From Methylobacterium oryzihabitans (GTDB lineage: Bacteria; Pseudomonadota; Alphaproteobacteria; Rhizobiales; Beijerinckiaceae), in contig NZ_SACP01000028.1 of assembly GCF_004004555.2 (NCBI RefSeq), positions 1 through 64,000 of the forward strand: DNA of 64,000 nt, in the 5' to 3' direction. A program made the position numbers and the translations under genes. The stretch's first letter is position 1. Every line of letters begins with the position of its first letter. Of this stretch, positions 52,292 to 61,446 are shown piece by piece. The notes beneath the pieces are model-generated. The model was not told the origin of the DNA. It did not search any database and worked only from the letters and a program-made list of their open reading frames with translations.

Positions 52292-55230
52292 CCGACTCCG
52301 CTCTCCGCGCCCTGCTGTCCGCCGCCCCGGTCCTCGCCGATCCCGGGCGGGCCCGCGACCGCGTCGCCGACCTCGCCGCCGCGGCGGCGGACTCGGCCGA
52401 CCTCGCCGTCCTCGCGGACGACCTGCGGCACGATGGCCCGGTCCGCGCCCTGCTCCTCGGGCTCGCCGACCATTCCTCGTTCCTGTGGGGCCTCGCCACC
52501 CGCGACCCCGCCCATCTCGCCGGCCTGCTGGCCGCCCCGCCGGAGGCGTCCCTGGCCGGGCTCGTCGCCGCCCAGCGCGCCGCCGGGGCCGCCGGGCAGC
52601 CCCGGGACGCGGTGATGCGGACCCTGCGCCGCAACCGCGGCGCCCTGGCGCTGCTGGTGGCGCTCTGCGACGTCGGCGGGGTGTGGTCGCTCGAGGAGGT
52701 GACGGCGGCGCTCTCGGACTTCGCCGACGCCTCGGTGCTGGCCGCCACCGACGCGGTGCTGCACGAGGCCGCCGCCACCGGGCGGTTCCACCCGCGCGAC
52801 CCGGCCGAGCCCCAGGCCGGCTCCGGCCTGATCGTGCTCGCCATGGGCAAGCACGGCGCCGGCGAGCTGAACTATTCCAGCGACATCGACCTCATCGTGT
52901 TCTTCGACCCCGCCAGCGCCCCCCTGCGCGAGGGCGTCGAGGCGACGCCGTTCTTCAGCCGGCTGGCCCAGACCCTCGGCAAGCTGCTGCAGGAGCGCAC
53001 CGCCGACGGCTACGTCCACCGGGTCGACTACCGCCTGCGCCCCGATCCCGGCGCCACCCCGACCGCCCTGTCCCTGGCCTCGGCCTACACCTATTACGAG
53101 ACCGTCGGGCAGAACTGGGAGCGGGCGGCCTTCATCAAGGCCCGGCCGGTCGCCGGCGACATCCCCCTCGCCGAATCGGTGCTGGCGGAACTGCGGCCCT
53201 TCGTCTGGCGCAAGTATTTCGACTTCGCCTCGATCGCCGACGTCCACGCGATGAAGCGGCAGATCCACGCCGTGCGCGGCCACGACGCCGTCGCGGTCGC
53301 CGGCCACGACATCAAGCTCGGCCGCGGCGGCATCCGCGAGGTCGAGTTCTTCGTCCAGACCCAGCAGCTCGTCTTCGGCGGCCGGCGCCCGTCCCTGCGC
53401 GGCCGCCGGACGCTGCGGATGCTCGCCGCGCTCCACGACGAGGGCTGGATCACCCCGCAGGCCCGCGACGAGCTGGCCGAGGCCTACCGCTTCCTGCGCA
53501 CCGTCGAGCACCGGCTCCAGATGGTCGCCGACGAGCAGACCCAGCGCCTGCCCGACGATCCCGCCCGGCTGGAGCGCTTCGCCCGGTTCTGCGGCTACCC
53601 CGACGCCGCCGCCTTCGGCGCCGCACTGGTGGCGCAGGCCCGCCGGGTCCAGGGCCACTACGCCCTGCTGTTCGAGGCCGAGCCCGACCTCTCGGCGGAG
53701 GTCGGCGACCTCGTGTTCAGCGGCTCCGACGACGACCCGGCCACCCTCGCGACCCTGCGCCGCCTCGGCTTCCGCCAGCCGGAGGTCGCGACCGAGACGA
53801 TCCGCGGCTGGCATTTCGGCCGCCGGGCGGCGGTGACGAGCCCGCGCGCCCGCGAGGTGCTGACCGAGCTGGTCCCGGCCCTGGTCCAGGCGCTCGCCGG
53901 CACCGCCGACCCGGACGGGGCGCTCGCCGCCCTCGACCGCGCCTTCGGGCGGATGCCGGCCGCGGTCGAGCTGCTGACCATCCTGCGCTCGCACGAGCGG
54001 CTGCGGCTGCTCTTCGCCGACCTGCTCGGTACCGCGCCGCGGCTCGCCGACACGGTGGCGTTCAGCCCCCACGTCCTCGACGCGGTGATCGACCCGGCCT
54101 TCGTCGCCCCGGTCGCCGGGGCCGATGCCCTGGCGGCGCAGTTCCGCGCCCTGCTCGGCGAGCCCCGCGACGTCGAGGATTTCCTCGACCGCTGCCGCGA
54201 CGCCGCCCGGCACCTGCGCTTCGTCACCGGGGCGCGGCTGCTCTCCGGCATCCTGCCGCCCGCCGCGGCCGGGCGGGCCTATGCCGGCATCGCGCAGGCC
54301 GCCGTGGCGGAATCGCTCGCGGCGGTGCGGCGGGCCTTCGCGGCCGAGCACGGGGCGGTGCCCGGCGGCCGCATGGTGGTGCTCGGCCTCGGCCGCCTCG
54401 GCTCGGGCCAGCTCACCGCGACCTCCGACCTCGACCTCGTGGTGCTGTACGACTTCGACCCTGAGAACCGCGAGAGCGACGGCCCGCGCCGGCTCGACGC
54501 GGCCGTCTACCACAACCGCCTGACCCAGCGGCTCGTCTCGGCGCTCACCGCTCCGACCCGCCGCGGCCGGCTCTACGAGGTCGACCTGCGCCTGCGCCCC
54601 GGTGGCGGCCAGGGCCCGGTCGCCGGGCAGTGGGGCCGCTTCGTGCCGTATTTCCACGAGGAGGCCGGCCTGTGGGAGCACATGGCGCTGTCGCGCGCCC
54701 GGGTGCTCGCCGGCGATTCCGACCTCGCCGGGGCGGTCCGGGCGGCGGTCGCCGGGATCGTCGCGGCGCCCCGGGACGCGGAGACGGTGCGGGCCGAGGT
54801 GCGCGACATGCGCGCCCGCATCGCCCGCGACAAGGGCGACGGCGGTCCCTACGACCTCAAGCTGTCGCCGGGCGGGCTCACCGATCTCGACTTCCTCGCC
54901 CAGGCGCTGGTGCTGTCGCACGCCGCCACCGATCCGGCCCTGCTCGGCCTCGACCCCGAGGCGGTGCTGGCGCGGGCGGGCGAGACCGGCCTGATCGCCC
55001 CGGTCGACGCCGCGCGGCTCGCCGTCGCCTACCGGCTGCTCGACGACGTCCACCACTGGCAGCGGCTGATGGTCGAGGGCGCCTTCGGCCGCGACACCGC
55101 CCCGGCGCTCCGCGCCCGCCTCGCCGCCGCCGCCGGCCTGCCCGACGAGGCCGCCCTGCTCACTCGCCTCGCCGAGGAGCGGGAGGCCGTCCGCGAGGCA
55201 TTCGAGCGGATCGTCGGGTCGGTGGGGTGA
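52288..55230 (+). CDS. glnE: Bifunctional glutamine-synthetase adenylyltransferase/deadenylase
   Basis: A 980-residue enzyme that adenylylates and deadenylylates glutamine synthetase in response to PII and glutamine. Two nucleotidyltransferase domains are visible: the first around 178-206 (VLAMGKHGAGELNYSSDIDL) and the second around 693-723 (MVVLGLGRLGSGQLTATSDL), each with a D-x-D pair. GTG 52288 is coupled to the kinase stop. The stop TGA (55228-55230) is the first TGA of a family A element. The two-component genes upstream may control or report nitrogen status, but only the coupling supports this. Confidence 0.96.
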   Translation: MTDSALRALLSAAPVLADPGRARDRVADLAAAAADSADLAVLADDLRHDGPVRALLLGLADHSSFLWGLATRDPAHLAGLLAAPPEASLAGLVAAQRAAGAAGQPRDAVMRTLRRNRGALALLVALCDVGGVWSLEEVTAALSDFADASVLAATDAVLHEAAATGRFHPRDPAEPQAGSGLIVLAMGKHGAGELNYSSDIDLIVFFDPASAPLREGVEATPFFSRLAQTLGKLLQERTADGYVHRVDYRLRPDPGATPTALSLASAYTYYETVGQNWERAAFIKARPVAGDIPLAESVLAELRPFVWRKYFDFASIADVHAMKRQIHAVRGHDAVAVAGHDIKLGRGGIREVEFFVQTQQLVFGGRRPSLRGRRTLRMLAALHDEGWITPQARDELAEAYRFLRTVEHRLQMVADEQTQRLPDDPARLERFARFCGYPDAAAFGAALVAQARRVQGHYALLFEAEPDLSAEVGDLVFSGSDDDPATLATLRRLGFRQPEVATETIRGWHFGRRAAVTSPRAREVLTELVPALVQALAGTADPDGALAALDRAFGRMPAAVELLTILRSHERLRLLFADLLGTAPRLADTVAFSPHVLDAVIDPAFVAPVAGADALAAQFRALLGEPRDVEDFLDRCRDAARHLRFVTGARLLSGILPPAAAGRAYAGIAQAAVAESLAAVRRAFAAEHGAVPGGRMVVLGLGRLGSGQLTATSDLDLVVLYDFDPENRESDGPRRLDAAVYHNRLTQRLVSALTAPTRRGRLYEVDLRLRPGGGQGPVAGQWGRFVPYFHEEAGLWEHMALSRARVLAGDSDLAGAVRAAVAGIVAAPRDAETVRAEVRDMRARIARDKGDGGPYDLKLSPGGLTDLDFLAQALVLSHAATDPALLGLDPEAVLARAGETGLIAPVDAARLAVAYRLLDDVHHWQRLMVEGAFGRDTAPALRARLAAAAGLPDEAALLTRLAEEREAVREAFERIVGSVG

Positions 55231-55301
55231 TACGATTTCGCAATCCGCAGCGCTCGGCGACCGCAACGCAGTCGCCGAGCGATCAGTCGGCGATCGTATG
55301 A
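55228..55301. repeat. Family A short element, copy A7
   Basis: TGATACGATTTCG, a hairpin CTCGGCGAC/GTCGCCGAG, then GATCAGTCGGCGATCGTATGA. Both ends are coding-terminal: the left TGA stops glnE, and on the other strand the MCP/PilZ gene reads into the element (HTIAD then TGA at 55285-55283). It fills the whole gap between the convergent genes. Confidence 0.8.
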
Positions 55302-56944
55302 GCGGCCCCCGCCGCCCCGGGCCGGCAGACGATCCGCACCGCGCCCCAGTGGCGGCCGCGGACGCGCACCGGCGCCGAGACCGCGCGCAGGGGCGCGAGG
55401 CGGCCCGCCCCCTCCGGCGGCAGCGCCTGGACCAGGAACGCGCGGGCCGAGCGCGCCGCCGCGAGGCCGGCGGCATCGTCGTGGAAGCGGCGGTCGGGCC
55501 GCAGCGCGTGGCCCTGCCGGTCGATCACCCGGACCGCGACGATGCCGGGCTCGTCCGGGAGCGAGGGCGGCGCCGCGTCGAGGACGTCCGAGGCCGCGCT
55601 CCGGTATTGCGGCGGGGTCGTGCCCGGCACCGGCCGGTAATCCGGGGCGAACAGGGCGCCGGCGGCGAGCCGGCCGGCGCTGACCGCGTCCTCCAGCGCC
55701 CGCCCGACCGTCTCCGCCATCTCCCGGGCGGCGGCGACGAAGGGCGCGTGCTCCTCCGCGATCCGGGCCAGCACGGTCGGCAGCCAGACCGGCGGGTCGG
55801 CCTCCGGGAAGGCGCAGTGCAGGCCGCGCGGGCTCCTTCCGACCACCGCCACCCGGGCGGGCCCGAGGCCGCGCAGGTCGAGGGCGAGGACGGTGCCGGG
55901 CGACGCTCCGCAGCCTTCCGGCGGCTCCAGCAGCAGGCCGCCGCGGCCGACGTCGCGCACCCGGCCGAGGCCCCAGTTGCCGACCCGGGCGAGCCAGTCG
56001 ACCGGGTAGCGGTCGTGGACCCGGCGGTCGCCGATCTCGCTCTGGCGCAGGGCGGCGGCGATCCGCCCGGCCTGGGCGATGCCGGCCCCGGTCGCGGTGC
56101 CGGCGAGATCGCGGCAGGCGGCGTCGGTCTCGCGCAGCAGGGCGGCGAGCCGGCGGTGGCGGTCGCCGTCGAGGGCGTCGGAGAGGGTGCGGGCCTCGGC
56201 GGCGAGGTCGCGGACCGCCCCGGCCTGCTCGTCGGCGGCGCGGTGGAAGGTGGCGACGGCCGGGCGCAGGCGGTCGACCGGCCCGATGGCGAGCCCGACC
56301 GAGCGGGCAGTGGCGTCGACCCCGTGCCGCAGCCGGCCGGCGGTGCGGCGGGCGGCCTCGGCGCGCCGGCTGCTCTCGGCCGAGACCGCCCGGATGTCGT
56401 CGGCGAGCCGCGCGATCCCGCCGCCGTCGGTGCCGAGCCGCGCGGCCTCGATCAGCGCGGTGACGGCGAGGCGATGGGTCTGGCGCGCCGCCGCCTCCAT
56501 CGCCGCCACGACCCCGTCGAGGTCGGCGCAGGCCCCCTCCAGCTCGGCGAGGCGGGAGCGGGTCTCCTCGCCCCCCTCGCCGGCCTGATCGAGGTGGCGG
56601 CCGGCCTGGGCCAGGACCCGGGCGAGGCTCTCGGCCTCGCCGGCGAGCGCCCCGGCGCCCTCGGCGAGGCGAAGCCCGCGTCCGCGCGCTGCCGCGGCCT
56701 CGTCGCCCGCCTCGGCGAGGGCCGAATCCAGCCCGGCGAGGCGTCGGCGCAGGTCGCCGAGCCCGCCGGCGACTTCGCGGTCACGGGTGCCGAGAACGGC
56801 CATCGCCGCCGACAGGTCGGCCTCGACGGTCTCGACCGCCGGGAAGGCGGAGCGGACCGTGCCGGCCCGGGGCCGCGGCGCCTCCGGGGGCAGGATCTCG
56901 ACCTCGGCGTTCCGGTCGGGCGAGGGGGAGGCGCGAAACAGCAT
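55283..56944 (-). CDS. Soluble chemoreceptor-like protein with PilZ domain
   Basis: A 553-residue protein with no membrane segment. An N-terminal half of long Ala/Leu-rich helices (LAVTALIEAARLGTDGGGIA and VSAESSRRAEAARRTAGRL) resembles the signalling bundle of methyl-accepting proteins; a PilZ-like c-di-GMP site follows around 310-360 (DRRVHDRYPVDWLARVGNWG and VGRGGLLLEPP); the C-terminal third resembles the sensor-like region found in such proteins (GIVAVRVIDRQGHALRPDRR). The last residues (HTIAD) are coded by a repeat element. ATG 56944. It likely links c-di-GMP to chemotaxis-type signalling. Confidence 0.75.
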   Translation of the reverse strand: MLFRASPSPDRNAEVEILPPEAPRPRAGTVRSAFPAVETVEADLSAAMAVLGTRDREVAGGLGDLRRRLAGLDSALAEAGDEAAAARGRGLRLAEGAGALAGEAESLARVLAQAGRHLDQAGEGGEETRSRLAELEGACADLDGVVAAMEAAARQTHRLAVTALIEAARLGTDGGGIARLADDIRAVSAESSRRAEAARRTAGRLRHGVDATARSVGLAIGPVDRLRPAVATFHRAADEQAGAVRDLAAEARTLSDALDGDRHRRLAALLRETDAACRDLAGTATGAGIAQAGRIAAALRQSEIGDRRVHDRYPVDWLARVGNWGLGRVRDVGRGGLLLEPPEGCGASPGTVLALDLRGLGPARVAVVGRSPRGLHCAFPEADPPVWLPTVLARIAEEHAPFVAAAREMAETVGRALEDAVSAGRLAAGALFAPDYRPVPGTTPPQYRSAASDVLDAAPPSLPDEPGIVAVRVIDRQGHALRPDRRFHDDAAGLAAARSARAFLVQALPPEGAGRLAPLRAVSAPVRVRGRHWGAVRIVCRPGAAGAAHTIAD

Positions 56945-57011
56945 CGCGGCAAGGTGCGCGCGAGGGCTGAAGGCGGGGTTAACCCTGACGGAGGGTGACG
57001 TCCCCAAACGA

Positions 57012-57040
57012 CGACGCCCGGCCGCGAGGGCCGGGCGTCG
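57012..57040 (-). terminator. Terminator of the rplK-rplA transcript
   Basis: A 12-bp perfect stem CGACGCCCGGCC/GGCCGGGCGTCG with loop GCGAG, lying 45 bases beyond the minus-strand rplA stop; on the minus strand a short T-run follows. It separates rplA from the MCP/PilZ gene. Confidence 0.75.
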
Positions 57041-57084
57041 GTGTTCCGTTCATGGCATCCGGCCGTTGCAGACCGGCACCGATG

Positions 57085-57783
57085 TCAGGCGGTGAGCACG
57101 CTCGACGGGTCGACCTTCACGCCCGGGCCCATCGTCGAGGTGACGGCGATGCGCTGGATGTAGGTGCCCTTGGCGCCGGCTGGCTTGGCCTTGGCGACCG
57201 CGTCGGCGAAGGCGCGGATGTTCTCGACGATCTTCTGGTCGTCGAACGACACCTTTCCGATGCCGGCGTGGATGATGCCCGCCTTCTCGACGCGGAACTC
57301 GACCGCGCCGCCCTTGGCGGCGCCGACCGCGCCCTTCACGTCCATGGTGACGGTGCCGACCTTCGGGTTCGGCATCAGGCCGCGCGGGCCCAGCACCTTA
57401 CCGAGGCGGCCGACGAGCGGCATCATGTCCGGGGTGGCGATGCAGCGATCGAACTCGATCGTGCCGCCCTGGACGGTCTCGAGCAGGTCCTCGGCGCCGA
57501 CGATGTCGGCCCCGGCGGCGCGGGCCTCGTCGGCCTTCGGGCCGCGGGCGAACACCGCCACCCGCACGGTCCGGCCGGAGCCGTTCGGCAGGTTGCAGAC
57601 GCCGCGGACCATCTGGTCGGCGTGGCGGGGATCGACGCCGAGGTTCATCGAGACCTCGAAGGTCTCGTCGAACTTGGCCTTGGCGCGCTCCTTGATCAGC
57701 TTCACCGCGTCGGCGAGCGGATAGAGCTTGGTCGCGTCGATGCCCTCGCGGGCGGCGCGGATGCGCTTGCCTTGACGTGCCAT
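57085..57783 (-). CDS. rplA: 50S ribosomal protein L1
   Basis: A 232-residue L1 of the ribosomal stalk base, which also regulates its own operon by binding mRNA. Diagnostic parts: ADAVKLIKERAKAKFDETFE, the VNLGVDPRHADQ-like NLGVDPRHADQMVRGVCNLP, LGKVLGPRGLMPNPKVGTVT near 120-140. ATG 57783. It follows rplK with 12 bases between. rplJ, the usual next gene, is absent here; a strong terminator follows instead. Confidence 0.98.
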   Translation of the reverse strand: MARQGKRIRAAREGIDATKLYPLADAVKLIKERAKAKFDETFEVSMNLGVDPRHADQMVRGVCNLPNGSGRTVRVAVFARGPKADEARAAGADIVGAEDLLETVQGGTIEFDRCIATPDMMPLVGRLGKVLGPRGLMPNPKVGTVTMDVKGAVGAAKGGAVEFRVEKAGIIHAGIGKVSFDDQKIVENIRAFADAVAKAKPAGAKGTYIQRIAVTSTMGPGVKVDPSSVLTA

Positions 57784-57795
57784 GGTGCCCTCCCC

Positions 57796-58245
57796 TTACG
57801 CCGTGATCTCGAGACCCATGGCCCGGGCGGAGCCGCGGATCATGGCGACGGCCGAGTCAACCGAATCGCAGTTGAGGTCGGGCATCTTCTTCTCGGCGAT
57901 CTCGCGCAGCTGCGCCTCGGAGATCTTGCCGGCGGGCGCGCCCTTGCCGGGGGTCTTCGAGCCGGACGCCGGCTTCTTGCCGATCTTCATGCCGGCCGCC
58001 TTCTTGAGGAAGAACGACACCGGCGGCTGCTTCATCTCGAAGGTGAAGGAGCGGTCCTGATACGCGGTGATGATCACCGGAATCGGGGTGCCCTTCTCGA
58101 TCTGCGAGGTCTTCGCGTTGAAGGCCTTGCAGAACTCCATGATGTTGAGACCGCGCTGACCGAGCGCGGGACCGATCGGCGGCGACGGGTTGGCGGCGCC
58201 GGCCGGGACCTGAAGCTTCACGTAGCCCGTGATCTTCTTCGCCAT
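57796..58245 (-). CDS. rplK: 50S ribosomal protein L11
   Basis: A 149-residue L11 that binds the GTPase-associated region of 23S rRNA. Contains GYVKLQVPAGAANPSPPIGP, ALGQRGLNIMEFCKAFNAKT and FEMKQPPVSFFLKKAAG. The usual length is about 142. ATG 58245. The leader between nusG and rplK is 162 bases. Confidence 0.98.
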   Translation of the reverse strand: MAKKITGYVKLQVPAGAANPSPPIGPALGQRGLNIMEFCKAFNAKTSQIEKGTPIPVIITAYQDRSFTFEMKQPPVSFFLKKAAGMKIGKKPASGSKTPGKGAPAGKISEAQLREIAEKKMPDLNCDSVDSAVAMIRGSARAMGLEITA

Positions 58246-58407
58246 GGGACTGCTCCCAAGTTTGCCCTGCCCCTGGGGGCGGGCGGTTGCAGGTCGCGGT
58301 GCGGTCCGCTGCTCCCGGCGGCGAACCGGGCGGACCTTCCGCGGGTGACACGGGCGAATCGCGGCGGGCGGAGGGTCCGCACCGCCGGATCATGGCCCGT
58401 GGAACGA

Positions 58408-58941
58408 TCAGACCTTCTCGACCTGACCGAATTCGAGCTCGACCGGGGTCGCCCGGCCGAAGATGGAGACCGCCACCTTGAGGCGGGAGCGGCCGTCGTC
58501 GACCTCCTCGACGACGCCGTTGAACGAGGCGAACGGGCCGTCGGCGACCCGGACCTGCTCGCCGACCTCGAACGAGATCGTGGCCTTTGGGCGCTCGGTG
58601 CCCTCCTGGACCTGGCCCTTGATGCGCTCGGCCTCGGCGTCGGGGATCGGCACCGGCTTCGACTTGTCGGCGCCGAGGAAGCCCGTCACCTTCGGGGTGT
58701 TCTTGATGAGGTGGTAGACCTCGTCGGTGAGGTCGCACTTCACCAGCACGTAGCCGGGGAAGAACTTGCGCTCGGCATCGACCTTACGGCCGCGGCGCAC
58801 CTCGACGACCTTCTCGGTCGGGACCATCACCTCGTCGAATTTCTCCGTGAGGCCGCGCTGCGCCGCCTGATCCTTGATCGACTGCGCGACCTTGTTCTCG
58901 AAGTTCGAGTAGGCGTGGACGATGTACCAGCGCTTCGACAC
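58408..58941 (-). CDS. nusG: Transcription antitermination protein NusG
   Basis: A 177-residue NusG: NGN domain beginning WYIVHAYSNFENKVAQSIK, then FFPGYVLVKCDLTDEVYHLI and a C-terminal KOW domain (GEQVRVADGPFASFNGVVEE to the end). Start GTG 58941. It links RNA polymerase to Rho and ribosomes. Follows secE with 83 bases between. Confidence 0.97.
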   Translation of the reverse strand: MSKRWYIVHAYSNFENKVAQSIKDQAAQRGLTEKFDEVMVPTEKVVEVRRGRKVDAERKFFPGYVLVKCDLTDEVYHLIKNTPKVTGFLGADKSKPVPIPDAEAERIKGQVQEGTERPKATISFEVGEQVRVADGPFASFNGVVEEVDDGRSRLKVAVSIFGRATPVELEFGQVEKV

Positions 58942-59024
58942 GGTGTTTCACTCCAGCCCCGGCTCCGGACCTGCGCGACGTTTAGCCGGCGGCAGCCCCG
59001 GGGGCGACGGGGAACGATGCAGTT

Positions 59025-59345
59025 TCAGGCCCCGATCCCCAGGACGAGGGTGACGGCGTAGCGCAGCACCTGATCGACCACGGTGAAGAACACGCTCGCC
59101 ACCACCACCATGACGAACACCATCAGGGTGGTGACGAGGGTCTCCTTGCGGGTCGGCCACGTGACCTTGCGGCCCTCGTCGCGGACCTGGCTCAGGAATT
59201 CGAGCGGCCCGACCCGCTTGGCCGCGGGGCGGCTCGGCGGGGTGGGCGTGCCGCCGCCACCGCTGCCGCCGCCGGTCCGGCCGGCGGCGTTGCGGGCCGG
59301 GGAACGGCCGAGGTCGAGTTTCTTCGTCGCTTCGTTCGATGCCAT
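59025..59345 (-). CDS. secE: Preprotein translocase subunit SecE
   Basis: A 106-residue SecE: a Gly/Pro-rich N-terminal part of about 45 residues, then FLSQVRDEGRKVTWPTRKET, the conserved amphipathic region, and one membrane helix (LVTTLMVFVMVVVASVFFTV). A single-helix SecE is usual outside enterobacteria. ATG 59345. It is the first gene of the secE-nusG-rplK-rplA group after tRNA-Trp. Confidence 0.95.
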   Translation of the reverse strand: MASNEATKKLDLGRSPARNAAGRTGGGSGGGGTPTPPSRPAAKRVGPLEFLSQVRDEGRKVTWPTRKETLVTTLMVFVMVVVASVFFTVVDQVLRYAVTLVLGIGA

Positions 59346-59539
59346 GGCCGCAAAAACCAACGCGCCCGAACCAACGGCGCCGCGGAGCCTGGACAACCCA
59401 AGCCCGCGCCGCCGCCCTGTTCGATCTGGGATGGGCGCAGCGTCTAGCGCAAGTGATCGCGCTTGTCGACTGGCTCCGGACCGGACGGGGCCGATGCCGT
59501 TCGCCGCTGCGTCGTGGAAAATGAAAGGATCCGCCGCCC

Positions 59540-59616
59540 TGGCAGGAGTGGAGGGACTCGAACCCCCAACCCCCGGTTTTGGAGACCGGTGCTCTGACCA
59601 GTTGAGCTACACTCCT
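59540..59616 (-). tRNA. tRNA-Trp (CCA anticodon)
   Basis: On the minus strand, acceptor AGGAGTG pairs with CACTCCT, discriminator G, and the CCA end is encoded (59540-59542). D-arm TAGCTCAACTGGTCAGAGCA, anticodon arm CCGGTCTCCAAAACCGG with CCA anticodon, T-arm GGTTCGAGTCC-type. Lies upstream of secE, the standard bacterial position. Boundaries are by eye, accurate to within one base. Confidence 0.95.
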
Positions 59617-59637
59617 AGGGCGCCGCGGCGCGCCCGC

Positions 59638-61401
59638 TCATTGCCGCAAGGCCGGTCGGGATGCAAGGGAAATGTCTCGGCGCAGCGCCCCGGAGCGCGA
59701 GGTGCGGGCGAGGCCGTGCTCGGTCTTGTTCCAGCGGGCGGGCGCGCGGATCAGTTCGAGGACGCCGAGCCAGGCCGCGACGCCGACGAGGCCGTAATAG
59801 AGCGGCAGCACCGCGACCCAGGGCAGCAGCCGCCACCAGCCGCGCCGGACGCAGCCGAGCGCCGCCGGCAGCAGCATCGCGCCGAGCCCGGCCGCGAACA
59901 GCACGAGACTCACCCCGAGGGTGAAGCTCGCGAGCGGGTCCGATCCGTCGAGCGGCAGGGTCAGGAAGCGCCACGCGGCGCAGGTCATCAGGACCGGGTA
60001 GACCAGCGCCGACAGCACGGTGCCGAGGATCAGCGAGGCGGCGCAGAGCAGGCCGAGGGGGCCGAGGCGCCGGAGGTTGTCGCCGGGATGGCGGCCGTGG
60101 GTGATCGCGGTCTGGAGGAAGCCCTTCATCCAGCGCGTGCGCTGGCGCAGCCAGGGCCGGAGCGTGGACGGCGCCTCCTCCAGGGTCGCGAGCGGCAGGT
60201 CGCCGACCTGGTAGCCGGCGAGCGCCAGCCGCATCCCGAGATCGGCATCCTCGGTGACGTTCCAGGCGTCCCAGCCGTGCAGCGCGCGCAGCACCTCGGT
60301 GCGGAAATGGGTCGTGGTGCCGCCGAGCGGCACCGGCAGCCGCCACGCCGAGAGCGCCGGACCGAGCACGTCGAACAGGGCGGCGTATTCGAGGGTGAAG
60401 CAGCGGGTGAGCCAGGAATCGTCGGTGTTGTCGATGACGAGCCGGCCCTGGAGGCAGGCGGTCCGCCGCGGGGCCGCGGCGAAGGCCGCGGCGGCACTGC
60501 GCAACTGCCCCGAATCCGGCGCGTCCTCGGCGTCGTAGACGACGAGGTACTCGCCGCGGGCGAGCGGCAGCGCGACGTTGAGCGCCCGCGGCTTGGTGCG
60601 CGGCATCCCGGCGGGCGCCACCACGACCTCGAACCGGGCAAGGTCCCGGGCGGCGGCCAGGGCCGCGGCGGTGTCGGCGTCGTCCTCCTCGATCACGATC
60701 GTCAGGTCGAGCTTGGCGGCCGGGTAGTCGAGGGCGGCGAGCGCCCGCAGCAGGGCCGGCACCACCGCCGCCTCGCGGTGCAGGGCGACCAGCACGGTGT
60801 AGACCGGCAGCGCCGCGTCGTCCCGAGCCGGTTCGGGCGCCGGCGCGGGTTCGATCGCGAGGGCGGCGAGCCGGAAGGTCGTCGCGGCGAGAAGCAGCAG
60901 GTTGAAGGCGGTCAGGAGCCCGAGCTGCACCACCGTCGGCGCCACGGCGAGCGGCGGCAGGGACAGCAGGACGAGGGCGGCGGCCAGCGTCTGGAGCGGC
61001 GTCGGGCCGGGGCGGTAGGCCCAGGCCGGGCGGTGGCGCCCGAGCGCCTCCGCGGCCTCGGCGGCGGCCGCCGCGCCGCGCGGCGCCACGGCGACGCCGC
61101 CCCCGGCGAGGCCGACCGCGCCGGCGAGCGCGTCGTGCGGGAACCGGGCAAGCGGCCCGGGCTCGATCCGCGCGCCGAGGTAGCGCGCCCCGACCGCCCG
61201 GGCGAGGGCACGGTAGTAGGCGTCCTCGTCCATCAGCCGATGGCCGAGCAGGGCGTCGACCCCGGCAGTGCCCTCCCGCCGGGCGAGCGCGGCGGCCCGG
61301 ATCAGCGGCTCGGGCCGCACGCCCTGCCAGAGCAGGAACGACAGGTCGGCCGGCAGGTCGAGCGGAACTGCCGGAACGGCGGGACGGGACCGGAACGACA
61401 T
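59638..61401 (-). CDS. Membrane family 2 glycosyltransferase (cellulose-synthase-like)
   Basis: A 587-residue protein. An N-terminal soluble part of about 125 residues resembles a type II secretion GspE-N/MshEN-like module (LMDEDAYYRALARAVGARYL), two membrane segments follow near 135-180, then a GT-A domain with acidic clusters VIEEDDAD (236-243), VVYDAED (287-293), NVTEDADLG (381-389) and QRTRWMKG (420-427), and four C-terminal membrane segments. The Q-x-x-R-W motif means processive polymer synthesis. Likely makes an exopolysaccharide. ATG 61401. Stand-alone gene next to tRNA-Trp. Confidence 0.9.
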   Translation of the reverse strand: MSFRSRPAVPAVPLDLPADLSFLLWQGVRPEPLIRAAALARREGTAGVDALLGHRLMDEDAYYRALARAVGARYLGARIEPGPLARFPHDALAGAVGLAGGGVAVAPRGAAAAAEAAEALGRHRPAWAYRPGPTPLQTLAAALVLLSLPPLAVAPTVVQLGLLTAFNLLLLAATTFRLAALAIEPAPAPEPARDDAALPVYTVLVALHREAAVVPALLRALAALDYPAAKLDLTIVIEEDDADTAAALAAARDLARFEVVVAPAGMPRTKPRALNVALPLARGEYLVVYDAEDAPDSGQLRSAAAAFAAAPRRTACLQGRLVIDNTDDSWLTRCFTLEYAALFDVLGPALSAWRLPVPLGGTTTHFRTEVLRALHGWDAWNVTEDADLGMRLALAGYQVGDLPLATLEEAPSTLRPWLRQRTRWMKGFLQTAITHGRHPGDNLRRLGPLGLLCAASLILGTVLSALVYPVLMTCAAWRFLTLPLDGSDPLASFTLGVSLVLFAAGLGAMLLPAALGCVRRGWWRLLPWVAVLPLYYGLVGVAAWLGVLELIRAPARWNKTEHGLARTSRSGALRRDISLASRPALRQ

Positions 61402-61446
61402 GGCGGACGGCCTCCCGGGGCGGCGGGATCGTGCTAGAGCGAGCCT

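Noticed and set aside
51250..55476. A 1408-residue minus-strand reading frame opposite glnE
   Set aside because: Antisense shadow of glnE and the kinase.
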